In this document: piece by piece, positions 11,506 to 24,105 of the stretch | Position numbering within the stretch: the first letter of the stretch is position 1 | Layout of the letters: each line of letters opens with the position of its first letter | Source of the DNA: Litsea cubeba | Taxonomy: Eukaryota > Streptophyta > Magnoliopsida > Laurales > Lauraceae | Assembly (NCBI GenBank): GCA_012931725.1 | Contig: CM022949.1 | Coordinates: forward strand, 2,237,439 to 2,301,438 | Direction: 5' to 3' | DNA: 64,000 bases | Program-made: the position numbers and the translations under genes | The notes under the pieces: generated by a model | What the model saw: only the letters and a program-made list of their open reading frames with translations | Databases searched by the model: none | What the model was told of the DNA's origin: nothing

Positions 11506-14500
11506 CCCCACCATTAAAAAAAATCTTACTTTTACTTTAGTAACAACCAAACAATCTTACCACATAAAATTCAAGCAACGTGGTTACTTTACCACTCTAA
11601 AACTCCTTGTCTCCTTTACTTAGAATTTCCTTTTCTCTTGATTTGATATTTTATTCTACCTTACTTTTCTGGCAAATAAAATAGAAATGCCTTTGTCTCC
11701 CTCACAATTCTTATGAGTGGAAGGTGTGGAGCTCCATAGTGGTGCCCACCTATTGAAAACTCGAGCCACTTAAATTTATCTCATTTTCATTTTAAAGGAT
11801 ATATTTAATCTTACCCAAATAGGAGTTGGTCTTTCGAGAATATTGAGCATGTGGTTAAGAATGTCAATAACACAAGTCTCATGCATGCAGTATTAATCAT
11901 TATCATTACTCACATTCTTAGTTATATGTTCAGTCTAAACTCCGATTGGGGTAAGATTTGGAAATATATAATAAAAAAGAAGAATAATCATTTTGAGTGG
12001 CTCGGATTTTCAATAGGTGGGCCCTAATATGGAGTTTTGGACCTTCTACTGATGGGATGCACGAGGGAGACACTTAGGTTTTGGACTAAAAAGAAAGTAT
12101 GGAAAAGGACTAGGAAGAAATCTGCAACAACATAAAAGATCACTATTGCCAATGTTTATGGGAGATTTGAAATGTGAACATGAGATGAGATTGCTATACT
12201 GAAAGTGACTGGACCTTTTGTAGCAGTAGTGTGAACCATCCAGTTCATATATTTGAAAGAAAAAAGTGTTCAAAAGAATCATGACAGAAATTAGTTGGCC
12301 CATCAAAGGCAGCTAACATCAACCCCTCTCCCCATCCTTTAGAAAAGTTGTTGCTTTGGAGAGTGTATGAAGTTTCCTTGATGACCTTTTCTCCCTTTTG
12401 TCTCTACCAAACCCACATCTCAAGCATGATACTGTAATAATACCTTTCCACTCGAAGAGCCACAACTTCATCACTCCATCTCACACCACTTTCTATGGAT
12501 CCTTAGATCCCTTGTCATCATTCTTCTCCCACCTTGTTTTTTCAAATTCTTACCCTTCTCTCTCTCTCTCAAGTTGTTAAGCCCCACCGAAATTGGTTTG
12601 GGATCAATCTGGATGAGATGCTTCTTTTTGTACGTTATGCATTCCAAAGTGTTTTTAAGCATAGTGATAGTGTGTAGAATGAAAATCATGTGGATGGGGG
12701 TGGGTGCAGTGGATCAAATGATCTTAGCACTTAATTTTAGTCCTCGTGACGCATGGCCATACATTGTGCCAACTCATTGTAAGTAAGATTCAATGGCCAT
12801 TAATGTCTTGATTAGTGTCAATTAAAGGTGGAGCAATGTGTAAAGAGATTTGATTGATCATAGGCAGGCCCTACACATTAAAATGAGAGAGAAAAAAAAG
12901 ACACCAATATAAGGGTTGGAGCATTTCCATGGATGAAAGCTACTATAATATTACACTGTGAAGTGGAACAAATTTACTGGGGGGCAAGGGGCTTAATTTC
13001 TCCACCTTCAAGGCAGTTCAATAACAATGTATGTCTTAAGATTTTGTTGCACAAACTCAATTGTGTTGAATTTCAACGTTGTGTTTTGGCTTCCTATATT
13101 TTCCTCGAAATATACTGATGTAATATTAATATATTATATGATAACATGGTACATAATCAACAAAAAGAAGTGAGTGAAATGAAAGTAAATTCACCCACTC
13201 TCTCTATTTCTCTAGCTAGAAAGAAGTAGAAACATGATTAAATAACAGGGGAAAAGAAACATACTTTACGGATAAAAAGAAAACATCCAAACTTCTTTAC
13301 TTTTTGTATGTTATTAAGATAAACATTGTCAAAAAATTCATTTGGCATTTCAAAGTTTGATCTTTATTTTTATACATAGTGAAAAATCATTTGGAGAATG
13401 GCCCAAGTAAGCCTTTGAACTGACCCATCAAGTCCAGCCAGGTATAAAATGAATCATTGGTACAACAAACGGATTTTCTTTACAGTTTTCTAGTTTCTCT
13501 CCCTTCATTGTCCCCTTGTTATTGCTAGGTTCACTGCAGAAAAGGTTTCCCACCTAAAGAAATCACATGCCTTTCCTTCCCATCCAATAATTGTAATCTT
13601 CTTTGAACCATGATTCTTTGGACCCTTGATATTTTGGGCAAGCACTAGCAGTTGCATATGAATGACCCAACTGGAAGGGTCTTGCCCGGGCCTCAATAAA
13701 TCTCATGACATCGCTGAACAAGCAAGAAAGCTCCAAAAGGCCAAGGACCCCTCCAGCTCAGAGCAGCTCCCCCAAGTGCTCAATTGATGGAAAATCATGA
13801 GACATGAGGGTCCATAGGCCTTTTCACTAGGGTAAGCCACCACCCATGTGGGTGCTCATCCCACAGATGATATTCATGTCATCAGGGTCAAAACTTTAAG
13901 CAACATAAACAATCAAATTGCTTGGAACATTGAGACCCCAAAAAGGTTTTGGTAGCTTCTTGCACCCAAAGGGATTGCATCTTTGAGGCCCCCTTTTTAG
14001 TTTAATAAAAAAAGAAAGTGGATTTGCTTTCCAAGCAGTTAAATTAGGCATGAGAGACACCAATGAAACAAGGAAAGACCATCCATTCCCTTTAGAAAGG
14101 AGCTGCATTATTAAAAGAACCTATTGCAAAAAGTAGCAAAGGAGGTGATGGTCATTCTCAACTAAGGGTACCCCCTATGAGAGATTCCCCTCAAAAGTTT
14201 GTTTGTGAAAGAGCAAGGCATCTTTCCTCTCTCTTTTTAGACATGGGGTTTCCTTAAAACTTGCCAACAAAAGAAATCCAAGTTACTTGAGCCTCAAAAG
14301 TCTTTCTTTTTCCACTGTATTGTGGAAAAGTCTTTTCTTTAGCACAAATCTTTACATCATTGAGCATTTTTATTGGCAAACTTAAAAAACAAGCATTCAA
14401 CTTTTTGAGGTAGGCTTTCCTAGAAGACTTTTTAGAAAGTGAAAACTTTTCACGACTAAGCTCTTCCACCCTACACTTGGCATGCTTGGGTGGAAATCTT

Positions 14501-16256
14501 GACTGTTGTGATGGGGGAATTTGTCACTTATGTGCTCGATCTGATGAATTGCCACAATAGACTCATGTCAAAATCTATCAAATAAATATGAAGTATGAAC
14601 TCCAAGTTAGCGGTCATAGCTTACAAGCACTAAAGCTTGCTTTTAGAATCTTGGGCTTGATCATGCATGGATGGATTTTTGTAAAAACAAAAAATCATAC
14701 CAATTGATGCAACAATATATCTGATATGGTTGAATTTGGACCGTTGATCATTTTGTTCTTAATCATTTTCTTGATTGTTACCTCCTTTTAGATTCTGTTG
14801 AATTGATAACATGATTTTGAAGAGTTCTTATTTAGAGAGTCTCAAAACCCCTTCAAATTCTTGTGGGAAGCTCTTCCATTGGGATTTTCTCAAATATGAC
14901 TCTTTAAAAAACATTTTGAATTCAGAAATTTGGAACATTTCATAGGCTATTTTGACTATTTTGCTGTAATATCTAGATTTTGAATTTTTTTTTTGTCGAA
15001 AATAGAATTTAGAAAATTGAAGAAGAGAAGATCTAACAAGCATTTGAAAGTTTCCGACGCCATGAATTTCGGTTAGAGATTCTACTTATCAAATAAAATC
15101 TTATGTAGGACCTAATTGTTTCACTTAAAAGTCTTACCAACCAATAGAAAATTTCTTTCATTAAAGACACATACTTCCAATCTAGATCCCCTAGATTACG
15201 ATGTTTAAAATCATTTCGTCAACATGATTTTACAACAATAATATATATTATTAACAATGGGCCACACTAATTAAGCTTTGTCAATATGGATGGGTCCTTG
15301 CGGATGTATAATTTCGGTGTTTATACTAGATGGTGATGTTAGAGGTAAACCACTAATATATCGATTTTCTACATTATTCAAGGCCACACTGTATCTATAG
15401 TAGATTAATAGGGGCTTCGTCGGCTGACCCAAACTCACTCACAGATTCTCCACATCCAAATAGGATTAGGACTCCTAACCCCAAGATGGATACAATCACA
15501 TAGGTTAATTAATAACAACTCTAATTATATTATTGAGTATGATTGTGTGATTGTGATTAAGAGTCTAATGGCATGCACAAGCCACAAGCCTATCAAACTT
15601 TTGCACTACATGTGGGTGCTGTCCCTACCCACCTTTTGCTTTGTGAGAGACTAACATAGGAGTGTAGCCCATACTTTTAGAAAGAAAACAAGTAAATGCT
15701 TCTAAGAATAAATAACATAATTTCTACGTGAAGGCATATCTTACATAAACATTTTGTACTTTTGACATTGGCCAATCAAGACATAAAGTTAGGGTTTCTG
15801 AAAAGTTAAGTAAGCTTTTATAACCTTATCTCCATGAGGACCTACAATAAGATTTCATTTGAAGTATTAAGGATGTTATAAAGGTTATTGGGGACTGGGG
15901 TCATTCAATGTTCAACAGTTCCACTCTATTCTTTCCTTAGTGGAAGGAAGGTCATCAACTGATAATCCATCTCTAATATGACATGGAGATGGGGTTAAGA
16001 TTAGATGTGGTTGTTTGATATGATTCTTATATTATACCATTTTCATTGTAGATGTATTACATGTGTGGAAAATTTGTCAAGGACTTTTTGCAAAGAAACA
16101 TTTATATTTTTTCAAATTACAAAAAAACACCTAACCTTCTCTCTCTGTCCACAAATGATAACCTCAATCAATCTTTATTTTTCATATATATTTTGATAGT
16201 CGACTGACTTGAACCCACAATCTTATTGTGCAACAAGAGCAACTTCCAACCAAAAA
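11506..16256. other. Gene-free intergenic stretch
   Basis: I found no coding similarity, structured RNA or intact transposon on either strand. Open frames are short and low-complexity. Confidence 0.4.
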
Positions 16257-16625
16257 TAATCACCTCTATTAATCTGAAAATATCTGTCAATCACCTTGTC
16301 TGACAGTTTAGAGGCAAGTTTTCTATCATTTGACAAAATCTGACCTCTTTTATCATTAAATAATGAAAACTCCTCAACATGTAACCTTGTTCAAGCAATA
16401 GTTTCACCATTAAAGAAAAGTAGTTAAGACTTGAGTCAATTTGACCAAGCTAAACTTTTGAGTTAATTTGAACAGTTGAACTAAGGATATATAGATCTAA
16501 GAGCCTTTCATCCTTCTATAATGAAATGCATTGGTTCTCATCATATATAGTGTAAAAAAATAGGCCTCTCACTGCAGTTGAAAGCGGTTGACTGAGGCTT
16601 TCAGATTAATAGAGATGATGGTAAT
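16257..16625. mobile_element. Inverted-repeat element, MITE-like
   Basis: TCTATTAATCTGAAA near 16265-16280 is mirrored by TTTCAGATTAATAGA near 16600-16615. The inverted arms continue with mismatches on both sides and enclose about 320 bp. Flanking sequence may hold further diverged inverted homology. No target duplication was identified, so a MITE is the best guess but not shown. Confidence 0.4.
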
Positions 16626-17696
16626 TTGAAAAGATAAAAGAGACAAGTGGTTATTTGTAATTGCTTTAAAAAATAGTGGTTTCTTTGTACAATTCCCTTT
16701 CTTTATTTTAAAATGTGAAACAATTGAAACATGCGCTTAGGGGGCATAGTAGTTATGAGACCATTCAATCTACCTTGATTGCAAGGACCTAACACAAAAT
16801 AAACAATGTCCTGTTGGGTTGATATTTTCAACTTTGTAGTTGTAATAGTACCTTGGATTCATATAATAAGGACAATGCATTCAATTCAACAGCATTTGTT
16901 GCTCTCAACTAACTTGACCAGGGCCTGGATCCATTGCTTCTATAAACATATATATATATAAGAAAATGCATAACCCCACATCTCCAGGAGCAAACTTACC
17001 TGATATGGATTAGGTGTAAAATATGGATATACAGTTACAGGTATGAATACAAATATAAAGATGGGAGTTCCAAATTAATGACAACCCGGAATAGTAGAAA
17101 ATTAGAACACAAATACATGTGTTCATGTACTTGTGTGCCTTGGTGACATGTGTTATGTGTCTTTAATGCATCAGTCCAACTTAAACTGCAAAGTCGGGTT
17201 GCAATCAACTTTTGTGGGTGATCCTTGTATTAAGATCAAGTAATCCAATAGAGATTTCAATGCAACCATTAGAGAAGGAGGTGTAAATGCATCTTATATA
17301 ATGAAAACCTTAGAGCATATTTGAATTGATTTGCTGAAAAAGATGGAGGTTCACATCCTTCTGGATAGAAATAAAGTCACCGGTCTACATCAGCTTTGAT
17401 CCAATCCCTACTATGAAAGATAAAATGCTTGTAAACTACTTTCCACCATTGATGTGAATAGCAACCACAAAAACATTAAGAGAAAGAGAAGTCCGAATAT
17501 AGTGAGTTGGATACATTGGTTCTAAGTATGGTACCTGATAGCAATTGGCCATAGTTTAAAACTTATGTTTCAGTGCTTTTAATTCCATCCAAAAGGGTAA
17601 CATATTAGCCCACGCTAGACTGTGTGATACAAAAGTGTGAATGGATATCACATTGATATATCTATCTATATATGTGGGGCAGCTCTCCTAAGCTGA

Positions 17697-18050
17697 AGCT
17701 TAAGATAAGGTAAGCTGAAGTAAGCTCAATTGCATAGTGGGGCCCACTTGGGGACCCACATGGGGATCGGGGTGGGGGGGATTTGAAGGACTCCCTGAGA
17801 CCCTCCTTCCTACAAAACATCAGCCCCAATCGTGGTTTTCTATCATCTCCATCTGAGCACCAAAAGTTTAATGGTCAACGGTCTATTAGGATTGGTACAT
17901 AGTCGATCCAACAGTCTAGTAAATTCGGATTTGACCAAAAGTTGGTGGGCTTGTGCAATTTAAGGGGGTCGTGTGTTTGGTCCATTTGGATGGATCAAGG
18001 ATGGGCCCTCAGAAGCGTTAGCTTACGGAATCATATCATAAGCTTAAGCT
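17697..18050. mobile_element. Non-autonomous repeat, copy 1, with terminal inverted repeats
   Basis: The left end AGCTTAAGATAAGGTAAGC is mirrored by the right end (plus strand GTTAGCTTACGG up to AGCTTAAGCT). The interior shares ordered phrases with the copies at 18051 and 26070: GGGGCCCAC, ATCAGCCCCA, TCCATCTG, GGTCTATT and GGTCCATTTGGATGGA. There is no coding capacity. It is probably a MITE; the superfamily is not assigned. Confidence 0.55.
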
Positions 18051-18385
18051 AGTGTGCGCACCTCAATGTGAGGCCCACATGGGGCCTCACCTCGGATTGG
18101 GACCATGGGGATTTGAAAGATCCGGCGCCCTTGTCCTTCATCTCTGCAAAAAATCAGCCCCATCCCTAATCATCATCACCTCCATCTGGGCCGCACAAGT
18201 TTAACGGTGTACAGTCTATTCTGATGGGCATGCAGTCGATCTAACGGTGTACAGTACATCGGATGGGTGCAAAGGTGGGCCTCATGTGAAATGCAGGGGG
18301 GGTTGTGTGTGTGGTCCATTCAGATGGACGATCAGGTGGGCCCCACCTTAGGTGCGCAAGATGCGCACGGTGTGCACCTAATAAC
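18051..18385. mobile_element. Non-autonomous repeat, copy 2, adjoining copy 1
   Basis: Head-to-tail neighbour of copy 1. It starts around GTGTGCGCACC and ends around GGTGTGCACC, which are inverse-related ends. The interior parallels copy 1 (AGGCCCACATGGGG, ATCAGCCCCATCC, CACCTCCATCTGGG, GGTCCATTCAGATGGACG, GGTGGGCCCCACC). The two are too diverged to be a recent tandem duplication. Confidence 0.5.
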
Positions 18386-18396
18386 TCCTCTCTCTC

Positions 18397-18423
18397 ATTA
18401 TATATATATATATATATATATAT
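18397..18423. repeat. (TA)n microsatellite
   Basis: A TA tract of about 13 units directly after the copy-2 repeat. Confidence 0.9.
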
Positions 18424-18639
18424 GGGTGATTGACACTTTTCTTTTCGGAAATTTTCAAGTACAAAATGTGCTTTTGCAATACATAGGCCATTTTTTTAAA
18501 ATTTTCAAGTACAAAATGTATTTTTCATGTACATAGGGTGATGCACAAAATGTATTTTTTTCAAGTGCCAAAAGGAGAGTGTCCCTCACTCTATAGTGAG
18601 GGAAAGATGCATATGAACATTTTCCTATATATATATTTA

Positions 18640-18783
18640 CTCCACCCTCAAGTGAGGGTAGTAGACTTCGGGTGACGTGACAAAGTCCTCATATGAAGAA
18701 ATGTGCCATGCCAAGGGGTTCGAACTTGGACAGCCAGGTGAGACCTGTTGCCTCTTACCAGTGAGGTAAGATGCCGTACTCGG
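18640..18783 (-). mobile_element. tRNA-derived SINE, 3'-truncated
   Basis: The minus strand reads a tRNA-like head: A-box region TACCTCACTGGTAAGAGG (18772-18755) and a strong B-box GTTCGAACCCC (18725-18715). Only part of the body follows. It belongs to the same family as 19811-20041, with a matching start (GCATCTTACC / GCATCCTACC). Confidence 0.6.
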
Positions 18784-19810
18784 ATATCATACTGATATTA
18801 AACGAAATGTATGGCCTGCATGATGATTTTTGGCTGGTATGATACTTTTTGGTAGAGATCTTAACCAAAGGTTTGATTGTGCTCGATTAATAATTAATTC
18901 TCATAGCTTAGCTTGTAATATATGATTTTGAGAAAGTCTGATGATTTCAATGGTATGGGCTAAGGTGATTTTTCCTTTTGTTTTTGTTATACCTAATCCA
19001 CCCTAACTATCTTATATATATATATTTTATTAGGAACTCAATAGTTAGCAATTTAGGTGGGCCCACATTTGTTGGCATGTGGGTGGGCCCAGTCCCATTG
19101 GTGGGTAGCTAGTCAGTAGCTTTGCTCTCATTCCTTTCCCATTTTGGATAACTTCCTAATTATCCTCTCTCTGGTATTTGTGCACTTGCATGAAACTAGT
19201 AAGTTCTCTATTGGAACTTCCTGTGGATTAGAGCATCCATTGCAACTCTTACTATACCTTTATAAGAAGTTAATTCCAGGGGACCTCATTGGTCCATTAT
19301 TTAGCTCTTCGATTAAGATGTCCATTTTTTTTTCTCTGGGATCGTGTAGAGTGAATAGACAACAATCTTTTGTCCCCCCCATCACAAAAGTTAAATCAAT
19401 AGAAATTGTTCAAGTTCAATCTATTGTTTAACCTGATCCCAGGTTGTGGGGTATTTTGATTTTGGATTAGTTGGACTGTTTCTTCTTGATTGTAAGTTGG
19501 GGTATGCTCCAATGGGAATTGAAATTCCTGTTTTTGTACTTTATGCTTTTGAAATTTGAAAGAATCACTCATCTTTCAAAAAAACAAATATTTTGTCCCC
19601 ACAAAAGTTGCTTGATCTTACCCAATACACAATTCGGTCTTCATTATTGTGTAGGGGATACTTTTCAAATGATCCAAAACTTCTTTAGTGCTAGTTAAGA
19701 CTAAGCACAATTGACTGAATTATCCTTGTTTTAATAAGGGCTTAAACCTTGCTACCCGTACCTCCCCCATGAGGACTTTTATATATCAACGAAAGGGTAG
19801 CCATATTGTT

Positions 19811-20041
19811 GTTTTTTTTTGTGCCCCACCTAAGGGGGCTGGGACCCTATCGAACCCACACCAATGGGGAAGTCCTTGGGTGAGAGAAAGAGACTTCCGG
19901 TGAAGTAAGGAAGCTCTTAGATGAGGATATGAGACGTGAGAGAACCTTGGGTGAGGGAATGTGGGATGTCTAGAGGTTGATCCCTAGGTAGCCAAGTGAG
20001 AACTGACACGTCTTACCACTGGGGTAGGATGCCATTCTCGG
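19811..20041 (-). mobile_element. tRNA-derived SINE, near full length
   Basis: In minus-strand reading: start near 20041, A-box region TACCCCAGTGGTAAG, B-box GGGATCAACCT (around 19985-19975), a body rich in CTCACCC phrases, then GGGTCCCAGCCCCC and a poly(A) tail (plus-strand T run at 19812-19820). It is the best-preserved member of this minus-strand family here, with fragments at 10640 and 18640. Confidence 0.65.
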
Positions 20042-21049
20042 CTATGGTAATTGTTAATCTTTGGATTTTCTAATCTAAATTTGTCTCCCCATTGCACATT
20101 TATTTATAAAAAATGAAGTAGTTTTCCTAAGTAGGATTATTTATTTATTGTTTTGTGTTAATATTTCCAACGGCTTTTATTCTTTTAGTTAAGATATTCA
20201 AACCAACTTTGGACCCTAAAATTTCATTCATGCTGTCCTTACACAATGGGTGGAAATATATTTCAGCTTGAAGAATGTTTCAATGAAACATCATCAGAAA
20301 CTGAAATTTGCTAAAACATGTGCCTAGTTTTCACATTTAAAAAAACATATAATAAAAGAAACAACCACATAAATTATTCCTTTGAAATTTGTCACTTGTA
20401 AACATGTCTTACAGTTTTATATAGTTAGTTTTTCAGAAGTTGAAGGGCTTTTCAATTATTTTCTCTAATCAAATGTGGCATGATTTTCAGGGACAACTAT
20501 GTCATTTCTGAGCAGGGATTAAACTGGATTCTGAGACCCCCCCCCCGGTCTAACCTATGATAATCTAAACTCCTTTCTAATAGCTCATGCATGAATTTGA
20601 AGGGCTACTTTTGCATAATTTTGATTGGGCTTACTTTAGTTATTCATAAATTGGGTGCATGTAGGTTGATTTGCACATAAATGACATCGTAGTTTGTGAT
20701 GCATGCATTTGGACAATGTAAGTTACTTCTAAGTTATATAAATTGAGTTCTAGGATCAAAACATGGCCTTTGATTTGAGGAAGCAAAATGCTTTACTCTG
20801 TGGACTAAAAACTTGTCCAATTCAGTAATTGAACCATCTAACTTGTCTAATTCAGTAATCGCATTGTGGGCCTGTAATGATCTTCTTATGCTCATGCACC
20901 AGACAGGTTAAGAAATTGAACCAACTTCTTTATGTTGGGAAATCTAAAATCTTCCCATCAATATGTGAATTAAATTAGAAATTAGCTCACAAGTAGATCA
21001 AGAAATTCAACCATGATACATATCAACTACCTTAATGAAAAAAAAAATC
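20042..21049. other. Intergenic, no gene seen
   Basis: AT-rich. Contains a short C run at 20538-20546. Nothing else was recognised. Confidence 0.4.
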
Positions 21050-21268
21050 CCAAGGGGTTGGCCGAGTGATCAGATAACAGTTCATTTCTCTTCCGAAGCT
21101 AGAGGTCCTGGTATCGATTCTAGTTCATCTCTCTTCACGAACCGAAGGTTGACTCCACTAGTGCTACCACCTAGTGGCCACAGTGGTTTTACCCGACTTT
21201 TCTCTGGGTCCGAAGGAATTAGTCCAGGCCAAAGGGTTGGGAACCCTCCGTTAGCAAAAAAAAGGAGG
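21050..21268 (+). mobile_element. tRNA-derived SINE
   Basis: A-box TGGCCGAGTGAT (21059-21070) resembles serine/leucine tRNA heads, and the B-box is GGTATCGATTC (21110-21120). The 3' half (CTCTGGGTCCGAAGGAAT, then CCAAAGGGTTGGGAACC) matches the 3' half of the SINE at 28800-28970, so these two share a family. It ends with an A tail at 21258-21265. Confidence 0.7.
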
Positions 21269-23024
21269 TAAGATTCAAGAAAAATCCACTATGAAAATGA
21301 GAGGGTGTATAAGGCCTTCCTTCTTTGCGAGCTTATGCTCAAAACTTGATTTATTCATCAAACCATAGATTAATTTCAAGCTTAGTTGAAGGAATTAGAT
21401 GCCAAGGAGACATTGAGCTCAATGGCGATCACAATGTGAAGAATGCACAAAAAAAAAAAAAAAAAAAAAGTTTAAGCAGTAGTGCAGCCAACGGTCAAGG
21501 GACTAGAAGACTAGAACCCTGCGACAACCAGACCTTGAGTGCTGCCCACGTCTAACACTTTACTCATATCTATATTTAATCTCCATTCTACAGTAGTGAT
21601 GTGAGGTTTGCAACACAAAAAAAAGGGGCCTACGCAATTGATAAAAACCACCCTGCAGGGGTAATTCAATTTTTGTCAAACCTTGTCTATTAATTAAATC
21701 TATACTTAAAGGTGAAGATTCCAATGTCAAACTCTAGTGCTACAATGAAAGGTTCATTGGATTTGCCAACACACTCATGATTGAGTCGTCTGGAGCGGAA
21801 TAAGGAATTTTATTTAGGGGGCCAAAGAAAAGTAAAATTTAAAAATATTATAAAATTTAGTAATGAAATATGAAATAATCAAATTATTGAAGTTATGCTC
21901 GACGTTCTTTCATTGAGTTGAAAATACATAATGACATGTAGTGAAATTAGTAAAAAAGATTTATAAAAGAAAAAGTGGGTTCGTTGTTTTTCCTCTTTAT
22001 TCATATCTCAAAATCTCCATAAGTATGCAACATACAACTCCTTTCAAGATCTCCAATAAGAAAACTGCTTTTTTTCATCTCTTGAATCATAAGATTTGGC
22101 CGCGCAGGTGTAGATAGGTTAGAATGAAAATTAAAAAAAAAACTTCTCCAATATCTATCAAGCCTTCCTTGTTTGTTCAAGTTTTTTTTTTTAAGTATTC
22201 CCTAAAATCGGCAATATTTTTATTTCATTTTTCTAAGAGTCAAACCGTTTTTAAAAAATTCCTAAATGATGGAGGGGCCATCCATTAAGCTTGATTTGAG
22301 AGAAGTTTCAAATTTATGGGGGGCCATGGCCCCGACCAGGCTCCTCTGGTCCGCCCTTGTATCATATACATGCTCAGGAATCGATTCTAGATCTTTAGAG
22401 GTTGATAATATCACTCCTAGTAGGCCAATCCAAGTGAGGGATTCTCAAGTGAGAGAATTTAGTTGGGGGGGGGGAGAGGTTTGCACATCAAGAATTTTGA
22501 AATTCTTTTGACATTAATTTCTCCAAATTCTTGCCATCAAACATTCCAAAAGGCTTTAACAAAAGATGGGTGAAAGATAAACCAAAGATAAGACAAGTAA
22601 AAAAAAAAAGAGAGAGAGAGAGAAAAAGGAGAGGAATAAAATAGGGAATGATAATTTCAACACATTACATGTGAAGAAAAAGGTGGTACATGAATAAAAA
22701 GGATAGGAGACAAGTCTATCTTTATACGAAAGATACGCCACATGAGAATAAATTAAGTCTTAGAAAGTGTAGAGCTTGTGTCGGATTTTGTCAAAAGTGA
22801 ATAATATAAAGTATGTTGTATTGGGTGGACTGTCATATTCTCATGTGGTCTGAGAGAATCCCAATCTTTCTCAACATCTATTCCAATCACTAAGCATGTG
22901 ATGCTGTGATCTTATGCCAAAAAAATAACATTACATTATTGTACAATCCAATAACTGATGATGCTTAGATTAATTGCTACAGTTGAGCTATTCTTAAAAC
23001 ATTGCTACAGTTAGAACAATATGT

Positions 23025-23070
<46 letters not shown>

Positions 23071-23537
23071 ATATTTTAGTTCTAGATCAGGAATTTAAGG
23101 AAGGTCACTGTAATTGGTTGAAGTTTAGGGTCAAGTCATCATTAAATTTGTCTAATCCTACTAGAAAATCGTCATGTGAGGACCACTGCATGTAGTTGGT
23201 GGTGGGTTCAGCAGTTGAGCATAGGTTGTGGACCCACATGTGACAACATTTTGACCAAGATGGGTTGACATTTAAGCTTAAAGGTTAAGGCTTAACAATT
23301 GCTTAGACTGAAAAACTTGGTACTGTTGAAGGTGGATTATTCTGGATAACTACACAACATAAAACTCATAAATTATTAAGGAAGAGTCAGGTCTACAGAA
23401 TACAAATCGCCTTGTTGGCTGGCCCTACATGTTTGATAAGGCAGTCCATTGAGGGCCTATGCAACTAGGATGAGAGTCAAATTTGGAGTTATGATAATTC
23501 AAGTAATGAGCATGATGGGCTTACATTGATTGGATTG
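21269..23537. other. Intergenic with simple repeats
   Basis: No gene. Holds a poly(A) run at about 21449-21469 and a (GA)n tract at 23029-23067. The text around 22310-22350 (GGGGCCATGGCCCCGACC) is a short GC-rich palindrome. Confidence 0.4.
23029..23067. repeat. (GA)n microsatellite
   Basis: About 19 GA units in intergenic sequence. Confidence 0.9.
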
Positions 23538-23545
23538 AAGATATT

Positions 23546-24097
23546 TAGGGTTGTAAATGGGTACCCGATTCTCCGATTACCCGAAGGTTCCGACCCATTA
23601 GGATCCGGGTCTGGATCCTTATTTTGGTCCCGATAAGAAAATGGTTCCGGTTCCGGATCCTTTTTTTTTGAACCGATACCTAAGCGGGTCCGGTTCCGGA
23701 TCCACTGTGGCTCGGACCAGTGGACCCAAGACCGGACCCAATATACACTAACATAAGGTAACTTTAGTATGTGAGAACAAAATCCTTTTACTTTCTACTT
23801 TTCTACATTAGGGTTTTCTACTTTTCTACATCTCATTGCCGGTTTAGATGTGATTTCTGAGTTTTTTTTGTTAAAAGTGCCTGTTATTGATCCAATTGAA
23901 ATGTGGAAAAAACATAAATTCTTTAAAATTAGTCTAGATCCGGAACCAGAACCGGAACCGGAACCAGACCCGCCTCACAAACGGTTCCGGTTCTGGTTCC
24001 CATTAATATTATCGGTTTCGGTTCCTATTCTTAGAAAACGGTTCCGGTTCCGGTTTCACCCTGGACCCGGACCGGAATTGACCCGTTTACAACCCTA
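23546..24097. mobile_element. hAT-like MITE with 8-bp target duplication
   Basis: 552 bp. The left end TAGGGTTGTAAATGGGT is mirrored by the right end ACCCGTTTACAACCCTA (15 of 17 bases complementary). Flanks are AAGATATT (23538-23545) and AAGATAGT (24098-24105), an 8-bp target duplication with one mismatch. The interior has GGTTCCGGTTCCGG-type hexamer repeats on both arms, giving extensive self-complementarity. TAGGG-type ends with 8-bp duplications are the hAT signature. There is no transposase, so it is non-autonomous. Confidence 0.85.
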
Positions 24098-24105
24098 AAG
24101 ATAGT

